15,588 bases of DNA from Nanohaloarchaea archaeon SW_4_43_9 (GTDB lineage Archaea > Nanohalarchaeota > Nanosalinia > Nanosalinales > Nanosalinaceae), in contig PXPD01000012.1 in the NCBI GenBank assembly GCA_003009815.1, positions 1 to 15,588 on the forward strand, written 5' to 3'. A program made the position numbers and the translations under genes. The first letter of the stretch is position 1. The number at the start of each line of letters is the position of its first letter. Below, in pieces: positions 5,973 to 12,101 of the stretch. Under the pieces are notes generated by a model that saw nothing but the letters and a program-made list of their open reading frames with translations, ran no database searches and was not told the origin of the DNA.

Positions 5973-6836
5973 ATGGTAACAGCGCGTGGTATAAAAACTA
6001 ACGCAAAAATATTTGGGCTTCTATCAGTTCTTACAGGCGTATTTCTAGGAGCAGGATACTTGATAGGTGGAACCGGAGGAATGATCATAGGCCTGGTTTT
6101 AGCTGGTTTAATGAACTTCGGCTCCTACTGGTTTTCCGACAAGATAGTACTGAAAATATATGGCGCCGAGCCCTTACCGAAGCAGGAATATCCAGAGCTT
6201 CATGACAAGGTTGAAGAGCTTGCAAAGAAAGCAGGAATACCTAAACCCAGACTATATATTAGCTCTATGAAGGTTCCCAATGCCTTTGCAACCGGTAGAA
6301 ACCCGGATAAAGGTGTTGTATGCGTCACCCAGGGACTTCTAGATCAGCTTGAGAAAGACGAGGGAGAGGGAGTGACTGCGCATGAACTCGCACATATCAA
6401 GAACCGAGACACGCTGGTAAATGCAGTGGTTGCTACAGTGGCGGGAGCAGTAGCGATGCTGGCAGAACTGGCTTTCTGGTCCTCGCTTTTCGCCGGTGAA
6501 GACGGAGGAGAGATGGTCTCAGCTCTAGCTTTTATGATTGTAACTCCTATTATTGCCACCATCATTCGGATGGCAGTTTCAAGGACTATGGAGTTCAGAG
6601 CAGACTCTGAAGCAGTCAGGATAACTGGAAACAGGGAAGGACTATCCAGCGCCCTACAGAAAATCAGCTCCGAGAATAAAAGGTCGAAACCACAGAAGCA
6701 TGTCTCTAAAGTTCAGGAATCAGGAGCCAATTTATTCATAGAAAACCCGTTCTCAGCAGATAAAATGACGAAATATTTCTCGACACATCCCCCATTGGAG
6801 GAGAGACTGGAAAATATAGGGTCAACGGAGGTGTAA
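5973..6836 (+). CDS. htpX: Membrane zinc metalloprotease HtpX (peptidase family M48)
   Basis: HtpX degrades misfolded membrane proteins, with its active site on the cytoplasmic side. The 287 residues show two N-terminal membrane helices (~12-31 and 34-54). The zinc and catalytic motif HELAH (137-141) is followed by two more helices (~148-170 and 182-203). The third zinc ligand is Glu207 in MEFRADSEAV (206-215), and the family's C-terminal STHPPLEERL is at 270-279. Size and order are normal for the family. The stop codon is three bases before the start of a second metalloprotease-like gene, whose Shine-Dalgarno lies in the last codons of htpX, so the two are translated as a unit. A role in membrane quality control is inferred from the family. 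Confidence 0.95.
   Translation: MVTARGIKTNAKIFGLLSVLTGVFLGAGYLIGGTGGMIIGLVLAGLMNFGSYWFSDKIVLKIYGAEPLPKQEYPELHDKVEELAKKAGIPKPRLYISSMKVPNAFATGRNPDKGVVCVTQGLLDQLEKDEGEGVTAHELAHIKNRDTLVNAVVATVAGAVAMLAELAFWSSLFAGEDGGEMVSALAFMIVTPIIATIIRMAVSRTMEFRADSEAVRITGNREGLSSALQKISSENKRSKPQKHVSKVQESGANLFIENPFSADKMTKYFSTHPPLEERLENIGSTEV
6827..6833 (+). promoter_or_regulatory. Shine-Dalgarno deciding the TTG start at 6840
   Basis: GGAGGTG lies 6 bases before TTG at 6840 and overlaps the end of htpX. No ATG or GTG is better placed, so TTG is the likely start. Confidence 0.65.
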
Positions 6837-6839
6837 AGA

Positions 6840-7592
6840 TTGTTTGGTTCACATAGTTTCGGGTTTCAGCTTGAGCCGGATGTAAGGGAGACGGTAGCAC
6901 GGGAGAAACTTTCAGAGGTATCAGAGGAATACGGCCTTGATCTAGATGATGTGAATTTAGAGCTTGACAGCTCTCTCCCCTACAATGTTCTGGGGAGAAC
7001 TTCAGTTCCGAGATACTCGAATGACGAAATAACTGTTTCAGTAGGCGATAAATTCTTCGAGATGGGGGATAAACAGCAGTACAGGACAATGCTCCATGAA
7101 TGCATACATGTTAAGCAGTTCAGAGACGAGATCGATGAATGGCTGGAAAACGAGTTCAACGCTTCAGATGAGTTCATTAAGGAAGTTGAGAAATCAAGTA
7201 ATCCGCTTTACAGGAAGGATATTGAAGGTATAACCGAAGTTTTAACCGATACAATTCTGCCGTTTGATGTAGGAACAGGTTATCCATATGAGAAGAGGAG
7301 GAAAGATGCTGAGCTTGAAGCTAAAGGTTTTGATGTGGAATCGGAACTGGTACAGGATATAGAAGACGAGTTTGACAAACTTGTTGGTAACTACAAGAAT
7401 ATCTACAGTAGTTTTGAGATAAGTAGTCTGTATATAGAGAAAGGAGAGTTTAATGGCAAAGATTATCTGGCGATTATACCTGATGGAGGAGAATCCAGTG
7501 TCAATGAATATCTGACAGAAATTTCGAGTGAAGAGGATTACACAGATTTTCTTGAGGCTAGAAAATCTTCTTCCGAAAAGTATCTGGCTTAA
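6840..7592 (+). CDS. Putative zinc metalloprotease of unrecognised family, coupled to htpX
   Basis: A 250-residue soluble protein with no signal peptide or membrane helix. Residues 84-94 read MLHECIHVKQF, an HExxH zincin motif with His86, Glu87 and His90. A Glu in GITEVLTDTIL (130-140, Glu133) about 43 residues later is a plausible third zinc ligand, giving a gluzincin-like arrangement. The N-terminal 60 residues end in YNVLGRTSVPRY, as a strand-rich region before the motif does in zincins. Beyond residue 150 the protein is very acidic and no known domain is obvious. The TTG start is chosen because of the Shine-Dalgarno overlapping the htpX stop. Tight coupling suggests it works with HtpX, as partner protease, regulator or adaptor. 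Catalytic activity is inferred from the motif only. Its stop shares TTAA with the convergent nucleotidyltransferase gene. Confidence 0.8.
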   Translation: MFGSHSFGFQLEPDVRETVAREKLSEVSEEYGLDLDDVNLELDSSLPYNVLGRTSVPRYSNDEITVSVGDKFFEMGDKQQYRTMLHECIHVKQFRDEIDEWLENEFNASDEFIKEVEKSSNPLYRKDIEGITEVLTDTILPFDVGTGYPYEKRRKDAELEAKGFDVESELVQDIEDEFDKLVGNYKNIYSSFEISSLYIEKGEFNGKDYLAIIPDGGESSVNEYLTEISSEEDYTDFLEARKSSSEKYLA

Positions 7593-8551
7593 AGTGTTGT
7601 ATGTTCTCCAACCAGTGCGTTTTTCATATCAGTATCTTCTATCTCGCAGAACTTATCGATGATCGAGTTCCTGATTTCGCTGTCATTTACCTCTGTGTTC
7701 GCGAATATTATGGAGTTCTCAACTGTCGTATTTTTCAGTGTGCTTCCCTCCATGACGAAAACGTTCTCTCCTATATCAGAGTTCTCTGTATCTCCCTTGA
7801 TAATATTTCCATCTACGACAGAGCTCATTGCCTCAACATAGCCTTGAACTGTTCCTATATCATACCAGTCGCCATCAAAGCTATAAGTAAACATATCAGT
7901 TTTCTCGTGAGCCCATTCAATAAGCCTTCCGGGCTCATCAAGGTATTTATCGGCAGGAACATCTGTATCCCTGAAATGTTTTTCATACTTATGGAAGAGT
8001 TCTATGTCCTTTCTCGGGAAGTAGTAGCATGCGGTCGAAGCAAGTGTCGAAGGCGGTTGATCAGGTTTCTCCACAAAGTCTTTTATCTTGTCTCCATCTG
8101 TATCCACGATACCGAAACCGGTAGCTAGATCTAGATCCTTCACATCATAGACTACGTTCACAGGCCCCTCTTTCCGTCTGCAGAAATCAAGGAAATCTGA
8201 AGTATTGAAGCTGTAGTAGTTATCGCCGCCGATCACAAGGAGATCGTCATCAATATCTTCCTCGTCAAGCAGATTGATGATTGCGCCGATCGTTCCCGGT
8301 TTTTCCTCCTCGCTCTGCTGGCTTTCAACTGCTACTCTTACATTCTCTCTGTTATATTCGTCAATGTAATCCTGGAAATCTTCTGCAAACTTGTCGTTTG
8401 TTGAGATAATTACCTCCTCAAGATCCTCTAAATCCTCTAGAATATACTCGATTATAGGCTTCTTTCCCAGCGGTAGAAGCGGTTTAGCGCGATCTTTGGT
8501 AATTGGCCATAAACGTGTAGCGTGTCCTCCAGCTAGAACTACTGCTTTCAT
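7589..8551 (-). CDS. Sugar-phosphate nucleotidyltransferase with left-handed beta-helix tail
   Basis: Makes an NDP-sugar from NTP and a sugar 1-phosphate, for glycan or S-layer/N-glycan synthesis. The 320 residues begin with the nucleotide-binding signature GGHATRLWPIT (8-18) and the conserved KPLLPLGKKP (23-32). Metal-binding GGDN is at 108-111, FVEKP at 159-163 and the sugar-site WYDIGT at 229-234. Residues ~250-320 are hexapeptide-like repeats (SDIGENVFV, STLKNTTV, NSIIFANTEV and similar) of a left-handed beta helix. The 'ATRLWPIT' form, in place of the usual G-T-R-L-x-P-x-T, resembles AglF-type enzymes of haloarchaea as I remember them. UTP/glucose, dTTP/glucose or GTP/mannose specificity cannot be told. 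A TATA-like stretch upstream lies in the 3' end of the neighbouring gene. Confidence 0.9.
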   Translation of the reverse strand: MKAVVLAGGHATRLWPITKDRAKPLLPLGKKPIIEYILEDLEDLEEVIISTNDKFAEDFQDYIDEYNRENVRVAVESQQSEEEKPGTIGAIINLLDEEDIDDDLLVIGGDNYYSFNTSDFLDFCRRKEGPVNVVYDVKDLDLATGFGIVDTDGDKIKDFVEKPDQPPSTLASTACYYFPRKDIELFHKYEKHFRDTDVPADKYLDEPGRLIEWAHEKTDMFTYSFDGDWYDIGTVQGYVEAMSSVVDGNIIKGDTENSDIGENVFVMEGSTLKNTTVENSIIFANTEVNDSEIRNSIIDKFCEIEDTDMKNALVGEHTTL

Positions 8552-8587
8552 TATCTATCAATATTACCATGTATTACTCTCAAGTTT

Positions 8588-9562
8588 TTATTGCTTTGTA
8601 TAACTGTGTTCCTTGCTCCGGTCTGCGGCTTTTTTGATATCCTCCATTAGCTCGCATTTCCGGCATATATCCGAAGAACAAGGCTCCCCACATTCCTCGC
8701 ATTCCCGTAGCTCGTTCTCTTCATCAAATTCGATTTCTTCTTCAACAATATCACTGAGCCTTCTTCCCTGTGATACAATTGAGTGTTTTGTCCCCGGCAT
8801 CTGTGACTCAAGCTTATTGAGGAAGCTCTTCACCATAGGTCTCATAGTCCCTTCTTGGACATGAGGACAACGGTCTATTACACCGAGATCATGTAAACGA
8901 GAATAAAGCGCAATCTCCTTCTCCATTACATCGATGAGCGGCTTGATTCTCGGCACAAACTTTTCATGTTCTACCGCATCAGTCCTTGCTCCAATCCGGG
9001 CCAACCGTTTCATATCGCCTTTCAGATGGTTCATCATAATTGCCTGTGCCTCATCATCTAGATTGTGGCCTATTGCCACCTTATCAGCATCAACTTCGCG
9101 GCAAAGCTTGTTGAGTAAATCCCGGCGCATAATTCCGCAGTAGGTGCAGTTTCCGAGTTCGCCGGCTCCAGCCACGTCATCCATCTTGAGATCGTAGTAA
9201 TCCGAGTATCTACCGACTTCAAGCTTGACTCCAAGTTCATCACACAGCTTTTGCGCCGCAGAAATTGATTCATCCCTGTACTCATCTATTCCCTCATGTA
9301 CAGAGACTCCAATAATCTCGATATCAGGTCTTTCGCCGAAAATCTCGACAAGCTTTTCAAGCATTACTGCGGAATCCTTCCCGCCTGAAAGCCCTACTGC
9401 TACAGTGTCGCCGGATTCGACCAGACTGTCTTTCCGGATCGTCTTCTTGACCTTCTTGCTGATATCTATAGTGAAGTGTTCCTTGCAGAGGCCTCTACCC
9501 TCGTATTCCCTGTAGATTACAGCTTCTTCCCCACATTTCGAGCAGATTTCATCTTTAGACAT
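8588..9562 (-). CDS. ncsA: tRNA 2-thiouridine synthase, NcsA/TtuA family
   Basis: Adenylates a tRNA uridine (U34, or U54 in TtuA) and inserts sulfur delivered by a ubiquitin-like carrier protein. The 324 residues start with a zinc finger (Cys7, Cys10, Cys26, His29). The PP-loop SGGKDS is at 59-64. Three cysteines, Cys139 and Cys142 in NCTYCG and Cys232 in DRCPH, match the [4Fe-4S] ligands of TtuA. The ATP-binding GHNLDDEAQA is at 165-174, and a C-terminal zinc finger lies at 288-303 (C-x2-C-x8-C-x2-C, with an extra Cys295). All catalytic elements are intact. Which uridine it modifies cannot be decided from sequence; archaeal NcsA is linked to wobble-position thiolation. It lies upstream of the nucleotidyltransferase gene on the same strand, separated by 36 bases. 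Confidence 0.93.
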   Translation of the reverse strand: MSKDEICSKCGEEAVIYREYEGRGLCKEHFTIDISKKVKKTIRKDSLVESGDTVAVGLSGGKDSAVMLEKLVEIFGERPDIEIIGVSVHEGIDEYRDESISAAQKLCDELGVKLEVGRYSDYYDLKMDDVAGAGELGNCTYCGIMRRDLLNKLCREVDADKVAIGHNLDDEAQAIMMNHLKGDMKRLARIGARTDAVEHEKFVPRIKPLIDVMEKEIALYSRLHDLGVIDRCPHVQEGTMRPMVKSFLNKLESQMPGTKHSIVSQGRRLSDIVEEEIEFDEENELRECEECGEPCSSDICRKCELMEDIKKAADRSKEHSYTKQ

Positions 9563-9582
9563 AGATTATTTGATGAAGAACT

Positions 9583-9592
9583 AATTTTTTAT
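9583..9592 (-). promoter_or_regulatory. TATA box for the ncsA-type gene
   Basis: Minus-strand ATAAAAAATT is centred about 25 bases before the ATG at 9562 and overlaps the stop codon of the phosphatase gene. Leaderless start predicted. Confidence 0.5.
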
Positions 9593-10254
9593 GTCAGTCC
9601 GCCTTCCACAATATCTACAACAGTATGTAAATCTTCCACTTTATGACTTGGATTCAGATCAGTGCCTCCGTTAGTGTTCACAAATATTGAGTCGATTCCT
9701 GCATTCTTTGCGGCCTTGATATCGTCATCAGAGTCTCCTACCACAACAGGATTCTCTGCCTCTAAATGCTCAATTGATTCCTCCAGCATTTGAGGGTTGG
9801 GCTTCTTCAGCTCCACATATTCTTTAATATCGCTAGTCCCGGGCGACTTGACCACTTCAAAGTATTTCTCCAGCCCAAATTTCTCCACTGTGAATCTTGT
9901 AGTCTGGTATGGGGCATTACTTACCACAGCTTTAGGTACAGAAACCTTCTGTAAAACTTTTTTTGTTGTCGGAAAAAGCCCTATCTCACCTTTTTCCATC
10001 TTCTGTATTTTTCTCCTGGCGACCTCCTCCTCCATTTCTTTTATTATAGCAGTACCAAGACCGGTTCTCTGCGCTATCCTCTCAAGTTCTTCAGCTGTTC
10101 TAGCATGTACAATCTCTTGGGATGTACCCATGTCAATATCCTTTCCCAATTTCTGTGCTATCTCAACTCTCATCCTATCAGCCCACTTGAAGTTATCGTC
10201 CATAGAGTCAAGAAGGACTCCATCCTTGTCGAAAATCACGGCATCGTATCTCAT
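9589..10254 (-). CDS. HAD-superfamily phosphatase (phosphoglycolate phosphatase-like)
   Basis: A 221-residue hydrolase of small phosphorylated metabolites. Motif I is FDKDGVLLDS with nucleophile Asp9 and acid/base Asp11. The helical cap domain spans ~18-90. Motif II is VVSNAP (Ser112), motif III the lysine of KKPNP (~150) and motif IV VVGDSDDD with the metal-binding aspartates (~171-178). All catalytic residues are present. I chose ATG at 10254 because it puts motif I at the usual distance from the N-terminus. A TTG at 10272, about 25 bases after a TATTTAAA-like box, would add six residues (MKGIRR). The substrate cannot be inferred; phosphoglycolate, sugar phosphates and nucleotides are all used by relatives. 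Confidence 0.88.
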   Translation of the reverse strand: MRYDAVIFDKDGVLLDSMDDNFKWADRMRVEIAQKLGKDIDMGTSQEIVHARTAEELERIAQRTGLGTAIIKEMEEEVARRKIQKMEKGEIGLFPTTKKVLQKVSVPKAVVSNAPYQTTRFTVEKFGLEKYFEVVKSPGTSDIKEYVELKKPNPQMLEESIEHLEAENPVVVGDSDDDIKAAKNAGIDSIFVNTNGGTDLNPSHKVEDLHTVVDIVEGGLT

Positions 10255-10289
10255 TCTTCTAATTCCCTTCAATGCCTACTTCTCTAAAT

Positions 10290-10299
10290 GATTTAAATG
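10290..10299. promoter_or_regulatory. Palindromic TATA-like box between the divergent phosphatase and tRNA-Ser genes
   Basis: GATTTAAAT at about 10290-10298 reads nearly the same on both strands (core ATTTAAAT). Toward the minus strand it lies about 25 bases before the TTG at 10272 and 40 before the ATG at 10254. Toward the plus strand it lies about 40 bases before tRNA-Ser. It could serve either gene. Confidence 0.4.
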
Positions 10300-10334
10300 T
10301 GAGGAATGACTTGAGATTAGTCAAGCTATCTGAT

Positions 10335-10423
10335 GCCAGCGTGGCGGAGTCCGGTCGAACGCGGCAGATTCGAGATCTGCTGGGACATATGCTCCCTCCC
10401 CGGTTCAAATCCGGGCGCTGGCG
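10335..10423 (+). tRNA. tRNA-Ser (anticodon CGA)
   Basis: Class II tRNA with a long variable arm. The acceptor stem is GCCAGCG/CGCTGGC. The anticodon stem GCAGA/TCTGC has loop TTCGAGA and anticodon CGA at 10371-10373. The variable arm is GGGA...TCCC (~10382-10396). The T arm is CCCGG-TTCAAAT-CCGGG and the discriminator is G, as expected for serine. U8 is present at 10342. There is no intron or encoded CCA. Confidence 0.96.
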
Positions 10424-10430
10424 CTTTTTC
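10424..10430 (+). terminator. T-run terminator after tRNA-Ser
   Basis: CTTTTTC begins immediately after the discriminator base, a typical archaeal termination signal. Confidence 0.5.
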
Positions 10431-10503
10431 CGTTCAACTACCGAAGACCGGTTGAGCGATCTTGGGCAGAGGACTCTACAGGTCTTCAAGATACTCTATA
10501 GAG
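10431..10503 (+). other. Possible structured RNA region (three adjacent hairpins)
   Basis: Three inverted repeats follow the tRNA-Ser T-run. The first is CGTTCAAC (10431-10438) with GTTGAGCG (10451-10458). The second is ATCTT (10459-10463) with AAGAT (10488-10492), enclosing GAGGAC (10469-10474) with GTCTTC (10482-10487). The third is the palindrome CTCTATAGAG (10494-10503). No promoter is clear for it, and it could instead be a trailer of the tRNA transcript. It matches no RNA family that I know. Confidence 0.3.
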
Positions 10504-10567
10504 GTTCCAAATTTCTCAAACTTTGATAATTTGATTCATTGATACCGGCTCCGCCCACTTTACCATC

Positions 10568-10577
10568 AAATATTAAA
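10568..10577 (+). promoter_or_regulatory. TATA box for the histone gene
   Basis: AAATATTAAA is centred about 44 bases before the ATG at 10616. This predicts a leader of about 18 bases, which holds a short Shine-Dalgarno (AAGGTG, about 10600-10605). Confidence 0.5.
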
Positions 10578-10615
10578 CCTTGTTCTTACACACAAATAAT
10601 AAGGTGTAATAGAAA

Positions 10616-10852
10616 ATGGAATTCTCTATAAGAAGCATGAGGCAGGTTTTCAAGTCAAACACAGGCAAAAGGGTAAGCGAGGAAGCATCCAAAGAGCTCG
10701 GTGAATTTATTGATAACTGGGCCGAAGAAGTAGGTGAAGAAGCTGTCAAGGTTGCAGCGGAGAATGATAGAGCTACAGTCAGAGCTGAGGACATCCGCGA
10801 AGTACTGAGAAACAGGAAAGACAGAGATGTGGAATACAGCCTGGATATCTAG
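10616..10852 (+). CDS. Archaeal histone
   Basis: A DNA-packaging protein that dimerises through the histone fold and wraps DNA. At 78 residues it has the HMf-like pattern: a short first helix (~4-14), the loop with GKRVSEEA (17-24), the long central helix (~20-49) and loop 2 with ATVRAEDI (53-60), then the last helix. Arg19 in KRVS and the R-x-T-V-x-A-E-D-I block (52-60) are the classical DNA-contacting and loop residues. A polar tail of about 15 residues (RKDRDVEYSLDI) follows the fold, making it slightly longer than HMfA/B. The surface is acidic for a histone, as expected in a salt-adapted cell. The Shine-Dalgarno and leader resemble those of other abundant proteins. The convergent membrane gene ends 8 bases downstream. 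Confidence 0.93.
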   Translation: MEFSIRSMRQVFKSNTGKRVSEEASKELGEFIDNWAEEVGEEAVKVAAENDRATVRAEDIREVLRNRKDRDVEYSLDI

Positions 10853-10860
10853 TTCAGCGA

Positions 10861-11649
10861 CTAATCTGGACTCGGTACCTGATAGACGTAGAGGGTCTGG
10901 GGTTCCTGTTGTTCAGGACAGTTTTCAGATGCAACTATACTGTATTCAGATGTAAAGTTTCCCTCTGTATGTCTTATACTCCGCACTGTATACTTCACAT
11001 TTTTCTCCGAGCTACCGTCAATAATCCCAGAGTTTTCGGAACGATCTTCAGCGGTAAGAGTTATTCTTGTTTCTTCTGTAGAACATGTTTCAACCCTGTC
11101 TATATTATATATCTGCGGTAAAAAGTAGCTGTTCTGAACTATTATGCTCCCGACATCAACAGGTTCCTGACCTATCTCCATACTTTCCCTGAAATCTGTC
11201 TGGTACCGGACCTCAGGGCCGTTAAGATCTACGGCTATAACTGTCAAACATAGAATCACGATTCCGGCTCCCAGTTTCTTCAACTTCTCTTCTTCAGGGT
11301 TGTAACTTTCTATTTTCTTTCCAACAAGCACAAACAGTAATCCCGAGATCCCGAGCAGCAGGAATACTGTATTTGAGGACGGATTCATCCTCAGTGTGTA
11401 GTATCCCATGAATGTGAGGTAGGATATAGCTGAGAAAAAGTACAGTGCTGTCATAGATCCTCTGTCATCTGTCAGTTTCGATCCCAAGAGGAATAATCCG
11501 GAGCCAGCTATAAGCAGGAATGATTTGGCTATCGGAGTCAGGTCCAGTATAGCCTCTCCTCCAAAGTAAATAACCGCCAGGGCACCTAGGAATAAACCGA
11601 ATCCTGTAAGTATTTTATCAGGGTTGTCCCGGAGTCTCTCACGTATCAT
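10861..11649 (-). CDS. Five-helix membrane protein with an exported C-terminal domain, unknown function
   Basis: I do not recognise this 262-residue protein. Five hydrophobic segments are visible, about residues 13-33, 39-57, 67-86, 93-110 and 124-141. Positive charges at the N-terminus (RERLRDNPDK), after helix 2 and after helix 4 (KKIES) fit an N-in, C-out topology. Residues 142-262 would then lie outside as a soluble domain. This domain has strand-like segments and exactly two cysteines (Cys189, Cys244) that could form a disulfide. Potential glycosylation sites occur outside, such as N-F-T at 231-233. Helix content resembles a DUF-type membrane family with a sensor-like external domain, but no function can be assigned. 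A TATA box 26 bases upstream supports the start. It is convergent with the histone gene. Confidence 0.8.
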   Translation of the reverse strand: MIRERLRDNPDKILTGFGLFLGALAVIYFGGEAILDLTPIAKSFLLIAGSGLFLLGSKLTDDRGSMTALYFFSAISYLTFMGYYTLRMNPSSNTVFLLLGISGLLFVLVGKKIESYNPEEEKLKKLGAGIVILCLTVIAVDLNGPEVRYQTDFRESMEIGQEPVDVGSIIVQNSYFLPQIYNIDRVETCSTEETRITLTAEDRSENSGIIDGSSEKNVKYTVRSIRHTEGNFTSEYSIVASENCPEQQEPQTLYVYQVPSPD

Positions 11650-11670
11650 AGAGTCAAATGATGGCCTCTG

Positions 11671-11680
11671 GCTTATAACT
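11671..11680 (-). promoter_or_regulatory. TATA box for the five-helix membrane protein gene
   Basis: Minus-strand AGTTATAAGC is centred about 26 bases before the ATG at 11649. Leaderless mRNA predicted. Confidence 0.55.
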
Positions 11681-11720
11681 TTTCAGAAAACATTTGATGA
11701 AAATAGAACAGAATCAAAAG

Positions 11721-11736
11721 TAAAGTAAAAATTAAA
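11721..11736 (-). terminator. T-rich terminator of the cold-shock gene
   Basis: On the minus strand this reads CTTTAATTTTTACTTT, with further T-rich sequence, about 40-55 bases after the cold-shock stop codon. Confidence 0.35.
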
Positions 11737-11775
11737 GATTGGTTGGAAACGACATGCAGAAAGTCTCAGAAGAAC

Positions 11776-11970
11776 TTATACTTCTGTGACGTTTACTGCT
11801 TTCGGTCCTTTGTCTCCTTCCTCAGTCTCGAACTCTACTTCGTCGTCTTCTCCAACTTCAACATCTCCCTCAAGATCGTCTTCGTGGAAGAATACATCGT
11901 CGTCCATTTCTTCAGTTTCGATAAATCCGTATCGCTTCTGATCGTGGAAGAACTTAACTGTACCTTTCAT
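11776..11970 (-). CDS. cspA: Cold-shock domain protein CspA
   Basis: A single-stranded RNA/DNA-binding OB-fold protein that acts as an RNA chaperone. The 64 residues (from the ATG) contain RNP1 (KRYGFIET, ~12-19) and RNP2 (VFFHEDDL, ~26-33). The whole chain aligns with haloarchaeal CspA by eye. It is extremely acidic (23 Asp/Glu against 6 Lys/Arg), a clear halophile signature. An in-frame TTG two codons upstream (11976) would add Met-Ser. I prefer the ATG because homologues begin directly with (A)KGTV, though the Shine-Dalgarno spacing fits either. The gene has its own TATA box and leader and is monocistronic. Confidence 0.93.
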   Translation of the reverse strand: MKGTVKFFHDQKRYGFIETEEMDDDVFFHEDDLEGDVEVGEDDEVEFETEEGDKGPKAVNVTEV

Positions 11971-11983
11971 ACTCAAAATACAC

Positions 11984-11993
11984 CTCCTTGAAT
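11984..11993 (-). promoter_or_regulatory. Shine-Dalgarno of cspA
   Basis: Minus-strand AAGGAGGTGT is a near-perfect anti-16S match. It ends about 10 bases before the ATG at 11970 and 4 before the TTG at 11976. Confidence 0.6.
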
Positions 11994-12014
11994 AATCACA
12001 AGATAACCCCCGAC

Positions 12015-12023
12015 CTTTATAAG
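12015..12023 (-). promoter_or_regulatory. TATA box of cspA
   Basis: Minus-strand CTTATAAAG is centred about 49 bases before the ATG at 11970. Transcription should start about 22 bases before the start codon, leaving room for the Shine-Dalgarno. Confidence 0.6.
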
Positions 12024-12067
12024 AGATGACAGGTTCCGGTAAGTTAAAACCGCATATTCTTGAACGG

Positions 12068-12077
12068 TTTTTTAATC
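12068..12077 (+). promoter_or_regulatory. TATA-like box for the P-type ATPase gene
   Basis: TTTTTTAATC is centred about 30 bases before the ATG at 12102. There is no Shine-Dalgarno. Confidence 0.45.
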
Positions 12078-12101
12078 AGGTAGAAACTAAAATCATTACA
12101 G

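Noticed and set aside
5570..6088. A 172-codon open frame on the minus strand across the end of ribE and the start of htpX
   Set aside because: It spans two well-supported genes, lacks the acidic composition, and contains no recognisable motif.
7601..8128. A 175-codon open frame on the plus strand opposite the nucleotidyltransferase gene
   Set aside because: It lies wholly inside a gene with clear family motifs on the other strand. The predicted protein is rich in Cys, Ile and Tyr with no recognisable domain, and it is unlike the acidic proteome.
10272..10526. An 84-codon open frame on the plus strand
   Set aside because: It contains the entire tRNA-Ser gene, so it cannot be a real coding sequence.
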